The notes under the pieces are model-generated. The model saw only the letters and a list, made by a program, of their open reading frames with translations, had not been told where the DNA came from and searched no databases. Shown piece by piece: positions 1 to 16,112 of a stretch of 64,000 bases of DNA. Both the position numbers and the translations under genes were made by a program. Position 1 is the first letter of the stretch; each line of letters opens with the position of its first letter. Source of the DNA: Dentipellis sp. KUC8613 (Eukaryota > Basidiomycota > Agaricomycetes > Russulales > Hericiaceae); assembly GCA_002286715.1 (NCBI GenBank), contig NSJX01000050.1, forward strand, positions 124,001-188,000. The letters are read 5' to 3'.

Positions 1-275
1 AATGGCGACCGTGACCTCACTCGCTCCCTCTCCCTCAGCCGGTCCCTGTCCCTATCCCCGTCGCGATCCCTCTCCCTCTCCCTTTCTCTGTCTCTATCCC
101 TATCGCGCGACCACGACCTCGGCCGGTACGAATTCCTCGGTGGTGGCGAGCGCGGCCGCGCTGATGCAAGGGGGCGAGGCGGTGACCGCGGGCGTCGACC
201 AAGATGGGGTGGCGGGTCACGCTCGAGACGCGGAGTCGGTTCTGGTGGTGGTGACCGTCCTCTGCGGGGCGCCAT
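1..275 (-). CDS. 5' end of an Arg/Ser/Pro- and Arg-Asp/Arg-Glu-rich protein (partial)
   Basis: An ATG at 275-273 opens a frame that stays free of stops to the window edge (about 91 codons), so only the N-terminus is visible. It starts MAPRRGRSPPPEP, continues with several RSPP-type motifs, and then becomes a run of alternating Arg-Asp and Arg-Glu pairs followed by RVRSRSP. Such RS/RD/RE composition is typical of splicing-related and other RNA-binding nuclear proteins. No folded domain is visible, so no function is assigned. It lies 262 bp downstream of the PMR1-like gene on the same strand. The opposite strand is also open here (2-277), but its Pro/Ser/Tyr-rich product looks like a shadow of the RD/RE repeats. 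Confidence 0.45.
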   Translation of the reverse strand, partial: MAPRRGRSPPPEPTPRLERDPPPHLGRRPRSPPRPLASARPRSPPPRNSYRPRSWSRDRDRDRERERERDRDGDRDRDRLRERERVRSRSP

Positions 276-536
276 AGTTTGTGTGCTAGCCGTCGGCGAT
301 GACGATGAGCGCGAGCGTATTGGCGGCGCGTCTGGGGCACCGTTGCTTGTTTGGTTCCGGGGCTGTTGCCAAACAAGGACCCCGGATGGGCTTTGGGCGC
401 GTCATATCTCCGGACCCACTGACACCGTTGCTTCTGTCTAATCCGCCCGCACAGAGCACCGACATCGTTCGCAGTCTGTGCAGTCCAGTAGATTCGAGGA
501 TAGATTAATTTAATCGAACATGCTCTATACAGAAAT

Positions 537-4405
<3,869 letters not shown>

Positions 4406-5011
4406 CTTCGTTGTCGAGCTAGAAGGTGTTCGGTGCTCCTAGAATCCAGTCTCCCGACGCGAAATGAGGCGTATTTGGTCGGGGAAGCGTGTAATGCGAG
4501 CTCCCGGCGCGCTCTGAGCGTAACAACGCTGTAAGTCCGTCAGCACGCTGTTCGTCCATTCAAGAAGCCTCGGACTCACCAGTTTGCCCTCACGTTATAC
4601 CGAAAAGCCCAAAAAAGATGACTGTGCACCAATATGTACGGTGATGAGGGGTGGGTAACCGAGTCTAACGTGTCGTGGCAGGCCGCGGCAAGGGCGTCGC
4701 CGCGCAAGGTACAGCTCGATCCGTTCTGTACCGCCACAGCCTCGCATAGGCATAGCTTCCCCAGTTTCCCCACTTCGACCATCCTTAATTGAAGAAAAAA
4801 AATAGATAGACCGTATTCCAACAAACGAATAAGGAGAAGTGATATAACAAGAGTTCCATCAAGCGTGATAAATCTGAATACCCATGTGTGCTTAGCTTAT
4901 TACCGAAGGTTACAACAATATTATGCATGAGCCAATTTAGAAAGCCAGTTCTACAGTTCGTTACCGGCCACTGTAAATCCGCATGGCAGAAACTGTCAAC
5001 CTCAAGAGCCT
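4406..5011. other. Intergenic, no gene seen
   Basis: This stretch holds the upstream region of the PMR1-like gene and the 3' flank of the first dehydrogenase. Only short ORFs without recognisable similarity occur. The part from about 4790 to 4960 is AT-richer. Confidence 0.5.
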
Positions 5012-6304
5012 TCACAACGACGCTTCAAAAGCTGTGACCTGCTCCTCCATCCACGTCCAAAGGTCCGCGCCTAGCTTCGGATTGTCAGTTTCTGGCAGTG
5101 CCTTGCCTAAGCGTGCAAATGGGACGAAATACTGAGATAACATTAGTCGCGACTGCTGGCACGGGAGAAATGCAGAAATCATACAGCTCCGTTGTGGGCT
5201 TTGCCTTCCGGTGAAACCGCAGCATAGAGGCCGGTAAGAACGCCATATGACACGTCGTACAGGATCATCTCCTGTTTGTCCAATTCAGCGTAGGGGAGGA
5301 AAATATTTAGACGATGTGCGTACCAAGAATATTCTCTGTAAGTAAGGAATGTTATTGATGATGTCGGTTTTGATGTTACCGGGATGGAAGGAGTTTGAGA
5401 TGATGCCCTTGTCACCATACCGCCTTGCGAGCTCCTTCGCCATGACGATACCACCCTGGAAGGCGGAAGATCAGATTGTGGGTGAAGAAAGATGACGGAG
5501 ACAGCCTACGAATTTACTCTGGCCGTAAAGATCCATAGGGTCTGCCTTGCGCCGTTTCGGTGAGTCCTTGAACGTGTCAAACTCCAACGTCTTCAAGAAC
5601 ATATGTGCATAAGATGATGTATTGACGATTCGGACATCCGGGTCTTCGCCGCGCTGCTTCGCGGCTTCAGCTGTCGAAATCAATAGAGGGAGCAAGAGTT
5701 TGTTGAGATAGAAGTGGCCGAGGACATTTGTGCCGAATTGCATATCATATCCTTGTGCCGTGAATGTGTCGAAAGAGGGGCACAAAATGCCCCTAGATTC
5801 ATGTTCAATCTATGAACGGGCAACCGGATGCCTCGGAAAGACGTACCCATTGTCAAAAAGGATGTCCAGCTTCGTTTCCTTGCTATTGAATGGCTAGGAT
5901 GTCAGGAAGTCATGCTTGTCATAGAGGCAGCGTCACCTTAGGAACTCTTCTGCAGCAGCCTTGACAGATTTCAAGTCGCTCAGATCAAGCTTCAAGAACA
6001 ACGCCTCTTTCCCGGTCTCGGCTTTCAGATCGTGAATAGCAGTACAGACTCTTTCTTCGCTCCGTGACGCAATGTACACCTTCGCGCCCCTTCTAAGGAA
6101 ATTCTGCGACAGATTCAGCAACGTCCGCAACGCAAAGCGCAACGAAGTGCGACTCACCTTGACAGTCTCCTTCCCGATCCCCGCATTACCGCCAGTCACA
6201 ATAATCACCTTCCCGCCCAGGTCAGGCATATCCTCGACAGACCATATCGGCTTCGGTGGGAACGACTCGATCAGGAAGTTCAAAGTGGAAAGTAGGCCAC
6301 CCAT
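5012..6304 (-). CDS. Short-chain dehydrogenase/reductase, paralog A (retinol-dehydrogenase-like)
   Basis: This is an NAD(P)-dependent SDR in several exons, about 310-320 residues. The ATG at 6304 gives [19 protein letters not shown]. The dinucleotide-binding motif [11 protein letters not shown] follows near residue 40, then [11 protein letters not shown] and the acidic LDLSDLKSV. The substrate-side part has [20 protein letters not shown], the catalytic serine region VNTSSYAHM and the active-site YGQSK. The C-terminus is [14 protein letters not shown], ending at TGA 5014-5012. Its closest relative in the window is the SDR at 16113-17463, with the same motif spacing and C-terminal WMEEQV segment. 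Such fungal SDRs act on ketones, aldehydes or alcohols; the substrate cannot be read from the sequence. Confidence 0.85.
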
Positions 6305-6819
6305 GACAATGTCGTCAAGAGCGACAGATGTCAGTGTCGAGTCTCCTACCTAAGAATATGCGAGGGAAGAAGGGGTGGGATACCTGCTTCTTATGTCAAG
6401 ACGTTCAGCACGATGACACACACACGCGGGCCTCATTTGTCACTTCTCGAGGCGGGCCAGACGACGCGTTCGGACTAGCGTTACTGACGAGACCACGGAG
6501 AGAATGGGGAGTATGAGGCCAAGCGCCGGTCACCAATGAGCATTACGCCTCGAAGCCTGCTTAGATGAAGATCGCAAATCAAGAGGGCCAGCAAGTGGCC
6601 ACTGCCTGAGAGTTCGTGTGCCTGGACGTTCACTGAAGAGTTTCGCTGCGGCGCGTTTGATGGTAACCGGTAACCGGAATTTGCCGGAGTCGTTCAATCG
6701 AAAGCCTTGCTACAATTCAACACAACATTCAACGGACGATTTCCCCGGTGGCAATGTTGCAATTGCGCTTCAGCGATAAAGAGAGATTCATACACATTTC
6801 GGAAATCGACGAATCATAT
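6305..6819. other. Intergenic, no gene seen
   Basis: This is the promoter side of SDR paralog A and the 3' flank of the next SDR. No repeat, RNA gene or supported ORF was found. Confidence 0.5.
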
Positions 6820-7847
6820 TTATATGTAGGCGCTGGCACCACCTGCAGGCTCAACTCCATTGGCCACAAGCGTCCATCCACCATCTACAGCAATCTCCTG
6901 GCCCGTCACATATGCGCCAGCCTTGGTCGCAAAGAATAAAAAGATGGGCGTAATGTCGTCCGCGGTGCCGTTACGATTCAAGGGAACATTCCGCCTGACG
7001 GAGTCCTCGTGCGCCCCAGATCCGGGGACAGATGGGTCGTTCATCGCGGTGGGGAACGTGCCCGGCTTGATCGTGTTGACGCGCACGCCGTGGACGATGA
7101 GTTTGGTGGCCAGAGTCTTGGTGAGGGCAGCCTCAGCGGCCTTGGAGACGGAGTACCCTACACAAGACCAGTTCAGCACAGTGCGAAGAAATAAGGCAAA
7201 GGAACGACGTACCATTCGAAGGCCACGAATAGGACCAGAAGTCCTGCGCAACGCTGCCGATGAGAATCACGCTGCCCCTTCCCTCTCCTTTCTTCGCCGC
7301 TTCGATGAGAAGAGACGCAAGCGCACTAGTCACGGCCGCGGGGGCCCATGCGTTAACGGTGAACTGCTTGACCCAAGCTGCCTGGTCGAAGGTGGCCAGA
7401 GGGGCATCTGGGGACTTCGCATCATAGCCTGGGGTGCCCGCGTTGTTCACAAGGACGTCGATGGCCTTCTCGCGTGCTGAGAGCTCGCTAGCGAGCTTGT
7501 TGATGTCTGCTTGGACCGATACGTCTGCCTTGACGCTGGAAAGCAAAGGAAGAATTAAGTGATACGAACAAGAATAGAAATGGCTATAAGACGAACTAGG
7601 AGGCGCTGCCTTTGCTAATTCCGTTCAGCTTGACGACGGCAGCCTTTAACGTTTCCTCTCGACGGCCCGTAATGTAGACTGGAAATACAAGTATCAGCTA
7701 CGTATAGTCGACGAGATGTGTGAGAAATTCACCTTTGCCGCTGTTCTTCACCCAAGCCTCAGCCATCCACAATCCGAGGCCCGTGCCACCGCCAGTGATG
7801 ACGGCGACGCGTCCTGCGGCACTGAACAAATCGGCGGCGAAGCTCAT
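6820..7847 (-). CDS. Classical short-chain dehydrogenase/reductase (Rossmann fold)
   Basis: The ATG at 7847 gives MSFAADLFSAAGRVAVITGGGTGLG. The TGGGTGLG motif binds the NAD(P) cofactor. Further landmarks are VYITGRREE, LVNNAGTPG, a serine-bearing strand VILIGSVAQDF, the catalytic Y-S-V-S-K just after an intron, and the C-terminal GAYVTGQEIAVDGGWTL that is standard in classical SDRs. It ends GGASAYI at 6820, about 290-300 residues in four exons. It differs in motifs and C-terminus from the two retinol-dehydrogenase-like SDRs nearby, so it is not a tandem copy of them. The IAVDGGW end suggests an oxidoreductase of the 3-oxoacyl-reductase or polyol-dehydrogenase kind; the substrate is unknown. 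Confidence 0.87.
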
Positions 7848-8243
7848 AGTTGTATATACGAAGGTTGTACAGGGAGTGAGGAGTGATACTGCGGTGTGTT
7901 GACATTTTACCTCGTTGGTGCCAGCTCTTTTAACCTATTGACAGAGCGCAACTCTGCCATCGACTTGAAGGCGAGTTACCAATCCATGGCCTTACTCATC
8001 CACAGGACTGCAGATAAATTGGCGCCGGTAGGACAATGCATCCGTTCACGCTGGAATGAACGTAAACGGATGGACTGGGAGGGCGGGATAGAAGACGAAG
8101 TTTTTGGTTGCTGACTGATCTACGCAGGACGGCGTATTTTTCCGGATAAGGCAACGAGCTCTGGTCGAAAAAGCGGCGGACGTCGATCCCGTCCACATAT
8201 GACGATTGGCGCGACATGATGCTGAATCTGCTGTGGATAGTAG
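7848..8243. other. Intergenic, no gene supported
   Basis: This is the upstream region of the classical SDR and the presumed 3' flank of the hypothetical gene. A minus-strand ORF overlaps (down to 7996) and could be a further exon of that gene, but a stop at 8246-8244 makes it unnecessary. Confidence 0.4.
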
Positions 8244-9627
8244 TCATTCGTGAAACCCGGGTTTTCGAAATGGACGTGCATGCGCCATCCCTCGCGTGAG
8301 AAGCACCGCAAGAATGTAGTCTGTCGCGACTGCAAGCCCTGTATCCTGAGCTGAAACTGGTTTCCATGGCGGGCCACCTTCGAGTTCGTCAAAAATCTGC
8401 ACGATTGCCCTGAAGAATTTCGGGTTTGTAAGCAGCAGATAACAGACGAAGCCAAGACGCTTACAGATCCGCATCGTATTGAGATTATCAGCAAGGTTGC
8501 TGTGTTCCATTCAGCTCGCCTTCGATCAGACATGTTTGCCTACCTGTTGCAGTCATACGTAGAGAAGACATGACGCATTGGCTTGCTGCGTACAAGTGGG
8601 CATCGTTCAGAAGAGGATGACCAATAGTGACGTCGATGTCAGAGACAACGGAGGGATGCACCCGAAATATATCTGCTTCCTTGGACGGACTCGAGCTGAT
8701 AGGGAATATAGTTACTTTTTACTCGTGATGACGGCAGGAGTAGCGGAGTAAAAGCAAGTTGGCCTGCCAACTGAAGCTGTCGGAGTTTGCATATTCGGCG
8801 ACCGCCGTTCGCTTGAGATATCCGGCATACCGGCGGAGCCCTGGTACTCAAAATTCAAAGGTCCCAGACAAAATTTTCAGGAGAGGGTTGTTAGACGGAG
8901 ACCTGTAATTCTTGAAAGAGATACATGGGATACTGCCACTAATTGAAGCTTAATTCTGAGTCGCAAAACATCACACACTAGCATGAAATTCTCACCCGCT
9001 CCCGCCCAGATCTCTATGACATGGGGTGTTGCTGATCCATATGCCATTAGCACCCTTGTCAAATTCGTCAAGATCTGAGCGACAGTTCTATAAAAAGGCA
9101 CCTAGGGTTTGTCAGCTGCAAGCGAGGCAAAATCGAGGGGTGGCTTACAGATTCTCAGAGTATCTTGAGGATGAGTAATGCAATCCCTTCGCCTGGGCCG
9201 CCATTGATTCATCCGTCAGATGTTTCGTCCGGTTGTCAAGATGGTGGAATATTGACGTGCCGGCGCAGCGGCAAAGCGGAACCGATTGAGTGCAAATATC
9301 CGGCAGGCAGCGTCTGCTGAGGCTTTCTGATGTCAAGCGCCGGCTTACTGCCACCTGCTTCGCTGACAGAGCGTTCTAGAAAACGGACTTTGTCAGTCTC
9401 TGAGATACTGAGGAATTATAGATTGAAGATACCTGCCAGTTCATACGATACATGCCGGGGTCCAATCTTTCGACTTCTTTGCGATGGCCACGTATAGTGG
9501 CCTACAGGGTGAACAGGAGAAGTCCACGCACCGCGGGAATAGATCCTCTCGGGAATGACTGTCCCATGGATACAAGTTGTGCCCTTGCACAAAGGCAACC
9601 GTATAGCTGCTGGTCAGCACGGTCACG
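8244..9627 (-). CDS. Hypothetical multi-exon protein (5' end uncertain)
   Basis: The family is not recognised. Several minus-strand exons join cleanly at GT-AG sites. One starts NALSAKQVAVSRR and ends SSRYSEN. It joins a segment reading LTVAQILTNLTRVLMAYGS that ends EIWAGAG at a GTGAG donor. Next come PSKEADIFRVHPSVVSD with GHPLLNDAHLYAASQ, and a last exon with NLADNLNTMRICKRLGF, NPKFFRAIVQIFDEL and a stop after RKPGFHE at 8246-8244. The codon pattern and clean joins argue for a real, mostly helical protein. Upstream of about 9420 the frame is unclear: two frames compete and a GT-AG pair only about 30 nt apart is too short to trust. The gene may be decayed at its 5' end or start further upstream. 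Confidence 0.45.
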
Positions 9628-10355
9628 GACCACGGTGGCCTCCCTCATAGATATTCTCGAAACAAATTGCGCACAGAGACAGATTGAACGCATTTTGAAC
9701 AGCCTGTCATCGGTCTCCTCAAACGAATGCCTGTTTCCAGTGGTCTTCTGACGGTTTGAAGAGAGACGGAGGAAGACAGCCTGCAGTTCAGCATGCGCAC
9801 CGTGTCCAGACTCCACGAGCGCTTGAGTCCGGAAGGAACCGAGTACCGCGCGCATTGTTCATGCCATCCAAGTTCGAACCTGACTCTCCGCATTTTACTG
9901 TACACCGCATATGTACAACGCATCGTAGTCGTATCTACCCACATCAGTAACAACCATTGTCCCCGAGAAACATAACTGTTCCAGTGTGCATGCAATCGTA
10001 CAGATAGATACGCGCATCTATGTGACAAGGAGCAGGGTCAGTGGCAGTAGGTAAGTAGATGAAACAACAAGCATGATGGTGGTATCGGTATCGCTAATCC
10101 ACAACCGCATTACAAAACGGCATAGTACAACCTCCGGTATCAGAAAAGAAAAGGAATAACACAAGAAGAAAAACAGGAATATAACACGTGAAAAGAGAGA
10201 GATGGTAGGCCGCGTAGGCTGGCCGTGGTACAAGAACAATGCTAAAAAGCCTGAGATGAGGAGAGATATGAGCAACAAGCAATGAGTGAGATAGATGCGT
10301 GCAGATAGTTCAATCAATCAGTCAGCTAGTCAGTAGCCTCCTCACCGTCCCAAGC
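9628..10355. other. Intergenic, no gene supported
   Basis: Purine-rich, low-complexity plus strand around 10140-10210 creates a hydrophobic minus-strand ORF of 99 codons just downstream of the GEF gene stop. It is best read as the 3' UTR or flank of that gene. Possible extra 5' exons of the hypothetical gene (9645-9960) cannot be confirmed. Confidence 0.4.
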
Positions 10356-13300
10356 CTAGTCCACAGGATACAAAAAGCTCGCGAGCACCCACCCGATCTC
10401 GCCCCGCTCGTCCCTCGCCAGCAACAAACAATCATCCCCATCGTCCACATATAACGGCAGATCGCGGTGTGTGCTCGGATGGCCCGCCTCGCGAAGGATG
10501 CCAAACACAGCGCCGAGCTCGAGTCGGAAGAACGGCAGCCCGAAGTACGCAACGCCGTCCGGCGGCTGGCACTCGTGAATCACACGGCACGCATACAGCG
10601 TGCGCGCATGCCGCCACTTCGGGCTGACGACCTGCGATTGTGGTTGCAATTGTGATGGTGCGGAGACGTAGGGCGGCGCGGGGTCGTACTCGCGGTTCTT
10701 GCGTGAGCGCGACGACGACCGGCGCGATATCGACGGGCGGAAGGTGTCCATCATATTCTGGCGCAACGACGTTGCCCTGCCAGGCCGCCCACGCGCCCCA
10801 TCCTGCTCGTGCTCGTTTTCCGGCTCGTATATGGGCGTGCGTGAGAGCCCGTCCAGCAGCTTCCCAGATGAGGAGCTCTTCCGCAGCGGTATGGGCATGC
10901 TCTTCCTTCGCGGCGGATTCGTTGGCCTCGAGGTAGAACAGCTCGCGTCGATCGGCGACCACTCGTCGATTTCTTGTACTGGCCGCGAGCTCTTTGTCGA
11001 TGACCGCCCCGACTTCGCCGAGCGTATCGAGCGTAGGCTTTCTTCCGACGGCCGTCGCGTCAGCCCACCCCTTCTCGGCGCGCTTTCCGTCGATATCGAC
11101 GACGAAGGACCAGTGCCTGCTCTGCTCCTGTACGACGTGAACGAGTCCGCAATGGGCGACGTCGAGATGTGCACAGGCTCGAGCGAGCCCAGCATCGACG
11201 CGACCGTCTCTGTGCGCACCGCCGCCACGGTCTTCGCATTGGAGGTGGACGGGCGCTTCGCGGCGACGCTGCGCGGGGGCGGCGGACGCAGGATCGCGAT
11301 GGCGGCCATGTCGCGCTCGACCTCGGCCCAGCGCAGGCGCCATACGCGCTCCGTCTCGCCTGATCCGGCATTCATCTCGCCCTCGACGCGCAGCGCGTCC
11401 CAGAGCTCGCCCCAGAGGGCCCGCACGTCCTGCCAGAAGCGCGCCTGCCATGCCGCGACCTGCTGCGTGGCGAGCGCCGTGCCACGCCGTAGTAGTGCGA
11501 GGTATGCCGGGAGTTCTGTGTGCAGCTGCCCGCGCAGCGCGATGTAGGATGTGGAGGCTTCGAGGAGGGCGGGTGCGGGTCGGCCTTTGGAGACGTTGTG
11601 GTTGAGGAGGGTATGGTGGTATGGTTCGAAGCTATGCATGGCTTCAAGGAGGGTGAGAGGTTCGGCAAGGGAGTTGACGAGGAGTGTCAGCTGAGGTAGA
11701 AGGACGTCTTTGATAACGGCCTCCAGGTCGGTGCAGAGAGCAAGAAGCCGAGGGTCGACGACGTGCAGGAAGGCATCGAATGCCTCGGAATTGGCCTCCG
11801 ATGACAGCCCGATGACCTCTGCGAACCCGACGGCCCAGTCCCGCAGAATCGCCGTGAGCTGGGTCACGGTCTTGGACCAGTCGACGGCCTCTTTGGCAAA
11901 GGTCTGCATGAACGTCTCTGCGTCCTTCATCTGCTTCTCCATCCGTGCGACCTCATCTGCCTCTTCGTTCTCTGCTTTCGAAAGCGCTGGCTTCCCTTTC
12001 ACCCGCCCAAAGCTGACCGACGCCGTCACTGCAAGCGTCAGTCCTTTCTTCTTCAGCAGCTCCGCCGCACTCGTCTTTCCCGACGTCAGCACCTCCTTCA
12101 CGATCTCCCTCCGCCTCTGCCCTTCATTCACCGAATGCGACACGCGCTCCATCATCTGCTTCGCCTTGCGCAGATTCTCCTTGTCCGGATGCGCATCCGG
12201 CGTTTCCTCGATGATCGCATTTAGGAGGAGCGAATACTTCAGCAATCGCTGAACGGGCTTGATGAGCAGCGACGGGAGGTCCCACGCGTGCGTGAGCGAA
12301 GCGGCGAGGTCGCGCGTGCGTGACAGGTACGCCTGCAGGGCCGGCGTCTGCGGCAGCTTGTTCAGGTGCTCCACCGCAGTCGGGTGTCGCGTGATGTATG
12401 TCTTGTATGGTGGTTCCATGTGTGGAATCTGCGCATCGGATCGAAGAATGTGAGCCCGTGGCGCCGCCACGCGACGGGCGTTGCAGACGCACCTGTTCGA
12501 GAAACACCGCGCCGACGTAGTCGTCGCCCTTGCCGCCCTCGAGCACGCACCCCAAGGCGTCTTCGAGCCGCTCAGAGAACGCGTCCGAGAAAAGCGCGAG
12601 CTCCGAGACGTTGCTGAATATGAGCCGGGTGTCCTCGCGGCTCATCGGCGGTCCGAGGGTGGAGCCCGTCGACGATCCGGAGGCCATAGACAACGTGCGC
12701 TCTGACGAGGACGAGGACTGCGGTGGCGTAATCGGGAACGGGGCTTGTTCGCCTGCACAAAGGCCGCGGTCTGGGTCAGCTAGGCAACGGTAGCTGAGCA
12801 GGGGTACAGTGACGCACCGAGAGCCAGAGGGATATGAATGTCCCTGATCAGGGCCAAATCGGAGGCATATGCGCGCTCGGACGACAGCAGCTCGAGCAGG
12901 GCGTGTGTGCGTTTTGAGATGGGCTTGGCCGCTGCGGTTGCAGGCTCGGATGACGTCGAGGTGCGTGGCTCGTTCACGAGCGTTGAGCCGCCGATGGACG
13001 GCTCGGGGGCAAGAGGGAGCGGCTTCTCAATCTTGTCGGTAGAGGGTGTGGGGGAGGGAGTACGCGGGGGCACGGGCGCAGGGTCGTAGGCGTCGCCCAT
13101 GAGTTCGGGAGAGACGATGAAAGAGTCGAGGAGGTTTGCGAACGAGCCAAAACTGCGATTTTGGATCATGGCGAGCGGCATGGGAAGCGGCTCGAGCAGC
13201 GGGAGCTGTTCGTCGTTGGCGCGAGGAGGTGGTGGAGGGCGGAGCGGAGAGCGCGCAGGGAGTGGAGGGGAGCGTGGAGGAGAGACTGGTTCATAAGAAG

Positions 13301-13385
13301 GTGAAGGGGTGTCCGATGAAAGAACCAAGCCCACGCGGCTCGAACGAGGCTCATTATTAGTCGACGGATCGACTGCCTCCGACAT
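10356..13385 (-). CDS. DH-BAR-SH3-type Rho/Cdc42 guanine-nucleotide exchange factor
   Basis: This is a large protein of about 950 residues resembling the dynamin-binding-protein/Tuba group. The ATG at 13385 starts MSEAVDPSTNNEP; the frame also opens at a GTG four codons upstream, not used here. A Pro/Ser-rich N-terminus is followed by a DH (RhoGEF) domain: KRTHALLELLSSERAYASDL, then SREDTRLIFSNVSEL, and after an intron LPSLLIKPVQRLLKYSLLL, the conserved last DH helix. A helical BAR-like region follows, with VARMEKQMKDAETFMQTFAK and a long helical stretch to about 11340. Next is a Ser/Arg-rich linker, and then an SH3-like C-terminal module from ARTLYACRVIHEC to GEIGWVLASFLYPVD. The last exon is very long (704 codons open). 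The expected role is activation of a Rho-family GTPase at curved membranes in polarity or endocytosis. Confidence 0.85.
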
Positions 13386-16112
13386 GCTACAGTTCACCCT
13401 TCTTTCCTACACTTGTCGCAACCCTTGCTAGCCTGCACACGCTATATTGACCTATGTCTATGGAATGCGCAGACGCTTCGGTGAACCCAGACAACAGTGG
13501 ACATATGGGGAACAAACGCACCTTGGGCGTCCTAACACACCCGTCCTGTTACCCGTTTCTCACCACGACACGTGCGGGCCACCAGGCGATGATATGTAAA
13601 AGCGAGAGGCGAGGCAACAACGAGCACCAGCAAGACGCTCTATGCCCGCGCAGCGAAGCGTTGTGGTTGCCAGCAAGTCGGGGACTTATCACGCGGAAGA
13701 CGAGGCAAGAGGTTAGCGTCGCGGCCGTCCGAGACGTGTCCACCTGCTGCCTTACCCTTTTCGTATCTCTCAACGCTTTACCCCACACCCTTGCTCAATT
13801 TGATCGCAACCACCTGATGTCTCCTCTTGCTCGCGGCCCGATAGTCACGATAGGCGACGCTTTGAACAATCAGGCCCTGCTTGTCGTTGCTAGTATCGCC
13901 GAGGTGAGTGCGACGTGTTTGCCGGTGTTTCTCGGAGCCTTGCGTTGTTGTCGAAGTCCACTGCTCCGTCTATTTATGGAGGCTGGGGGAGATGAATACG
14001 CCTCCGGGGAGCGATAGCCTGCTGTTTTGTAGTGACGGGCAAGGTCTCCGAATCCTGTTTGGCGCCACGGGCAGTATCGCCGGAGGTACGTTGGTAGTCG
14101 GAGGGCTCGAACGTGCCGAGGAGGGCAAGTCGGGACAGGAGGACGGGAATACGCCCGCCTCCATACCTCAAGGTGACGGAGGAATTCAGATGTCGATGAC
14201 TCGGTATGCGTATCTCCCGTTCTCCTTGGCACTCTTCGCTGGTCACCAGCTCCCCCGTCCGAAGCTATACCAGTTACATCGTGCCCCTTGTCTGCTCCAC
14301 TCTGCTCGATATTTTCCTGTCTTTTGCTCCCCAAGAACGAGAACGCACGGGATCTTGCCGTCTCCGCAATTCTCCGCTACGTCGCCACTTCCCTTCCCCC
14401 TTTCCAACGTTCTTACTCCGCTGCACATCTTCCGAGTCAACTCCGTCACCTACCCTCTACATTTGTGGTAAATTGACAAATCCATGGACTTCGAGCTTGG
14501 CGAAAAGGATCCCCTGGCAGGAGCCTCACGAGCAAGATACCTAGGCGAGAATATTGGATCCAGCAAAGGTAGACGACGAAACTGCCAATAGCAAGAAGTC
14601 GTCTTATAGCACAAAAGATCAGGGATCTGTCAGCGCCAGAGTTTCCTTCGTTTGGGAATTGGTCCAGGACCTGCGGGACAGTCACCATCGAGGATCAGAG
14701 CGTCGATTGGAGAGGATCTTGAATTGCGCCTCCCGCGTACGGATGCAGTGGATGGGCAGATGTGCGCATTTCGGACTGGCGGGGGGTCTCCAAGCAGAAC
14801 TGCGAGCCACGGCATTGCCCTTCAGCGTGTCAGCGTAGCTTTCCCAGATGCCCAAGAGAATGGACCCTCCGGCTCGTAGAGGCATTCAGCGTCGTGCAGA
14901 AGGTGACTACAACCACCAGTATGGTTGAAGCTAAGCGAGTCTCCAGAAATGCCCGCATATATGCGGACAGGTACCGAGGACCCAGTGTCATCGGCGAGCT
15001 CGAGAGAGGTACCGGTGTCTTTTGGTGGATCCGGGTGCAATTTAGAGTTGTCGAGCCGTCGAACCGTCGAAAGGGACGAAATCGATCTAGCTTTCCCGGT
15101 CCTCAGGAAAATCTATAGGAAGACGCCATGCGTAGATGCTGGGCCAATTTCTTCCCTAGAGTCAGCGAGTAAATCAAGCACTGACTATGCGCGCATTCGT
15201 GATATCTTGATCCACATTCCTGGCGTATATGTGAGTAGGTAGCCTGAGTGGAAAGACTCACGTTGGAGGAGGGTACCAGTGCGCGGGGGATGCGGATGGG
15301 GGCAGGACCCATGGCAAGCCGCATGCGTCGCGATCGAGCGACGAGACGCGTCGCGCTACGTCGTCACGTGGGAGCCTTTCGGAAGGAGGAGATGGGGGAT
15401 ATTTGGTCGCAGCTGTGGTACACTCGAGTACACTACATTAGACATGAACAAATCTTTTTCTTCGCGAAGCCCCCCACCCGCTCCACTGGGTCACGGACAT
15501 GGCGCCGGACTGCTTCAATGCGAACAGCAGGCGTGGACATGACACAAACCGTCTCTTACCCTAGAGCCCGCAGTCGAGCCATGCATTCACCAGTAAGGAT
15601 GCACCATCGGCGCGTTGCATGTGCTCGGGGGGAGCGATAAGCATGTCAACTTGGCACACTCCGTGACAGACGCCCCCCTTGGGGATATGTTCTTTTGACA
15701 CATGAATGTGAGTCCGCCGCACGATGCTCCGAAAGTTGCGTCCGTGCTCTGCAGAGTAATCGCGAGTGACATACCGCCTATAAGCATATGCAAGGTTTGC
15801 GCGAAGTGACGGTCACAAAAGGTACTCTAAGAAAGGGACGGGAAGTCAGGCGATCGGTGGGTTGGAAAGGTTTCTTTCGATTAGGAGTTACAAGGCCATG
15901 CGGATAATTGTACATTAGCGCTCTCGGAGATGAATGAATCTGAACTGGCTATATCAGTGGATGGTTTCAGCAGACGAATGCACCGAATATTCACCTTGTC
16001 TAGACAGAAAAAATCTATTGTCTTGAAATAGGACGAATTAAAAGCGTGGACTGCAGACGAGTTGCACACAGCGACTTACACACAGCAAGAAAGCAAGGCA
16101 TCATAGATTCCT
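13386..16112. other. 2.7-kb intergenic stretch, no gene supported
   Basis: Many overlapping ORFs up to about 190 codons occur on both strands, but none has a recognisable domain or an exon set that joins well. A minus-strand ORF at 15793-15587 has a hydrophobic start and several cysteines and could be part of a small secreted protein. A minus-strand stretch at 14822-15040 also looks protein-like. Neither is convincing alone. Confidence 0.4.

Noticed and set aside
2..277. Plus-strand ORF of 91 codons at the left edge
   Set aside because: It is antisense to a better frame with an ATG at 275 and a coherent RS/RD/RE composition; the plus frame looks like a shadow of those repeats.
10018..10317. 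Minus-strand 99-codon ORF with several hydrophobic stretches, like a small membrane protein
   Set aside because: It lies just downstream of the GEF stop in a purine-rich plus-strand region, whose complement naturally encodes Leu/Phe/Ser runs. No homology or separate promoter is visible.
13454..14017. Plus-strand ORF of 187 codons, and another at 13908-14471
   Set aside because: Several frames on both strands are equally open here and none has a recognisable motif.
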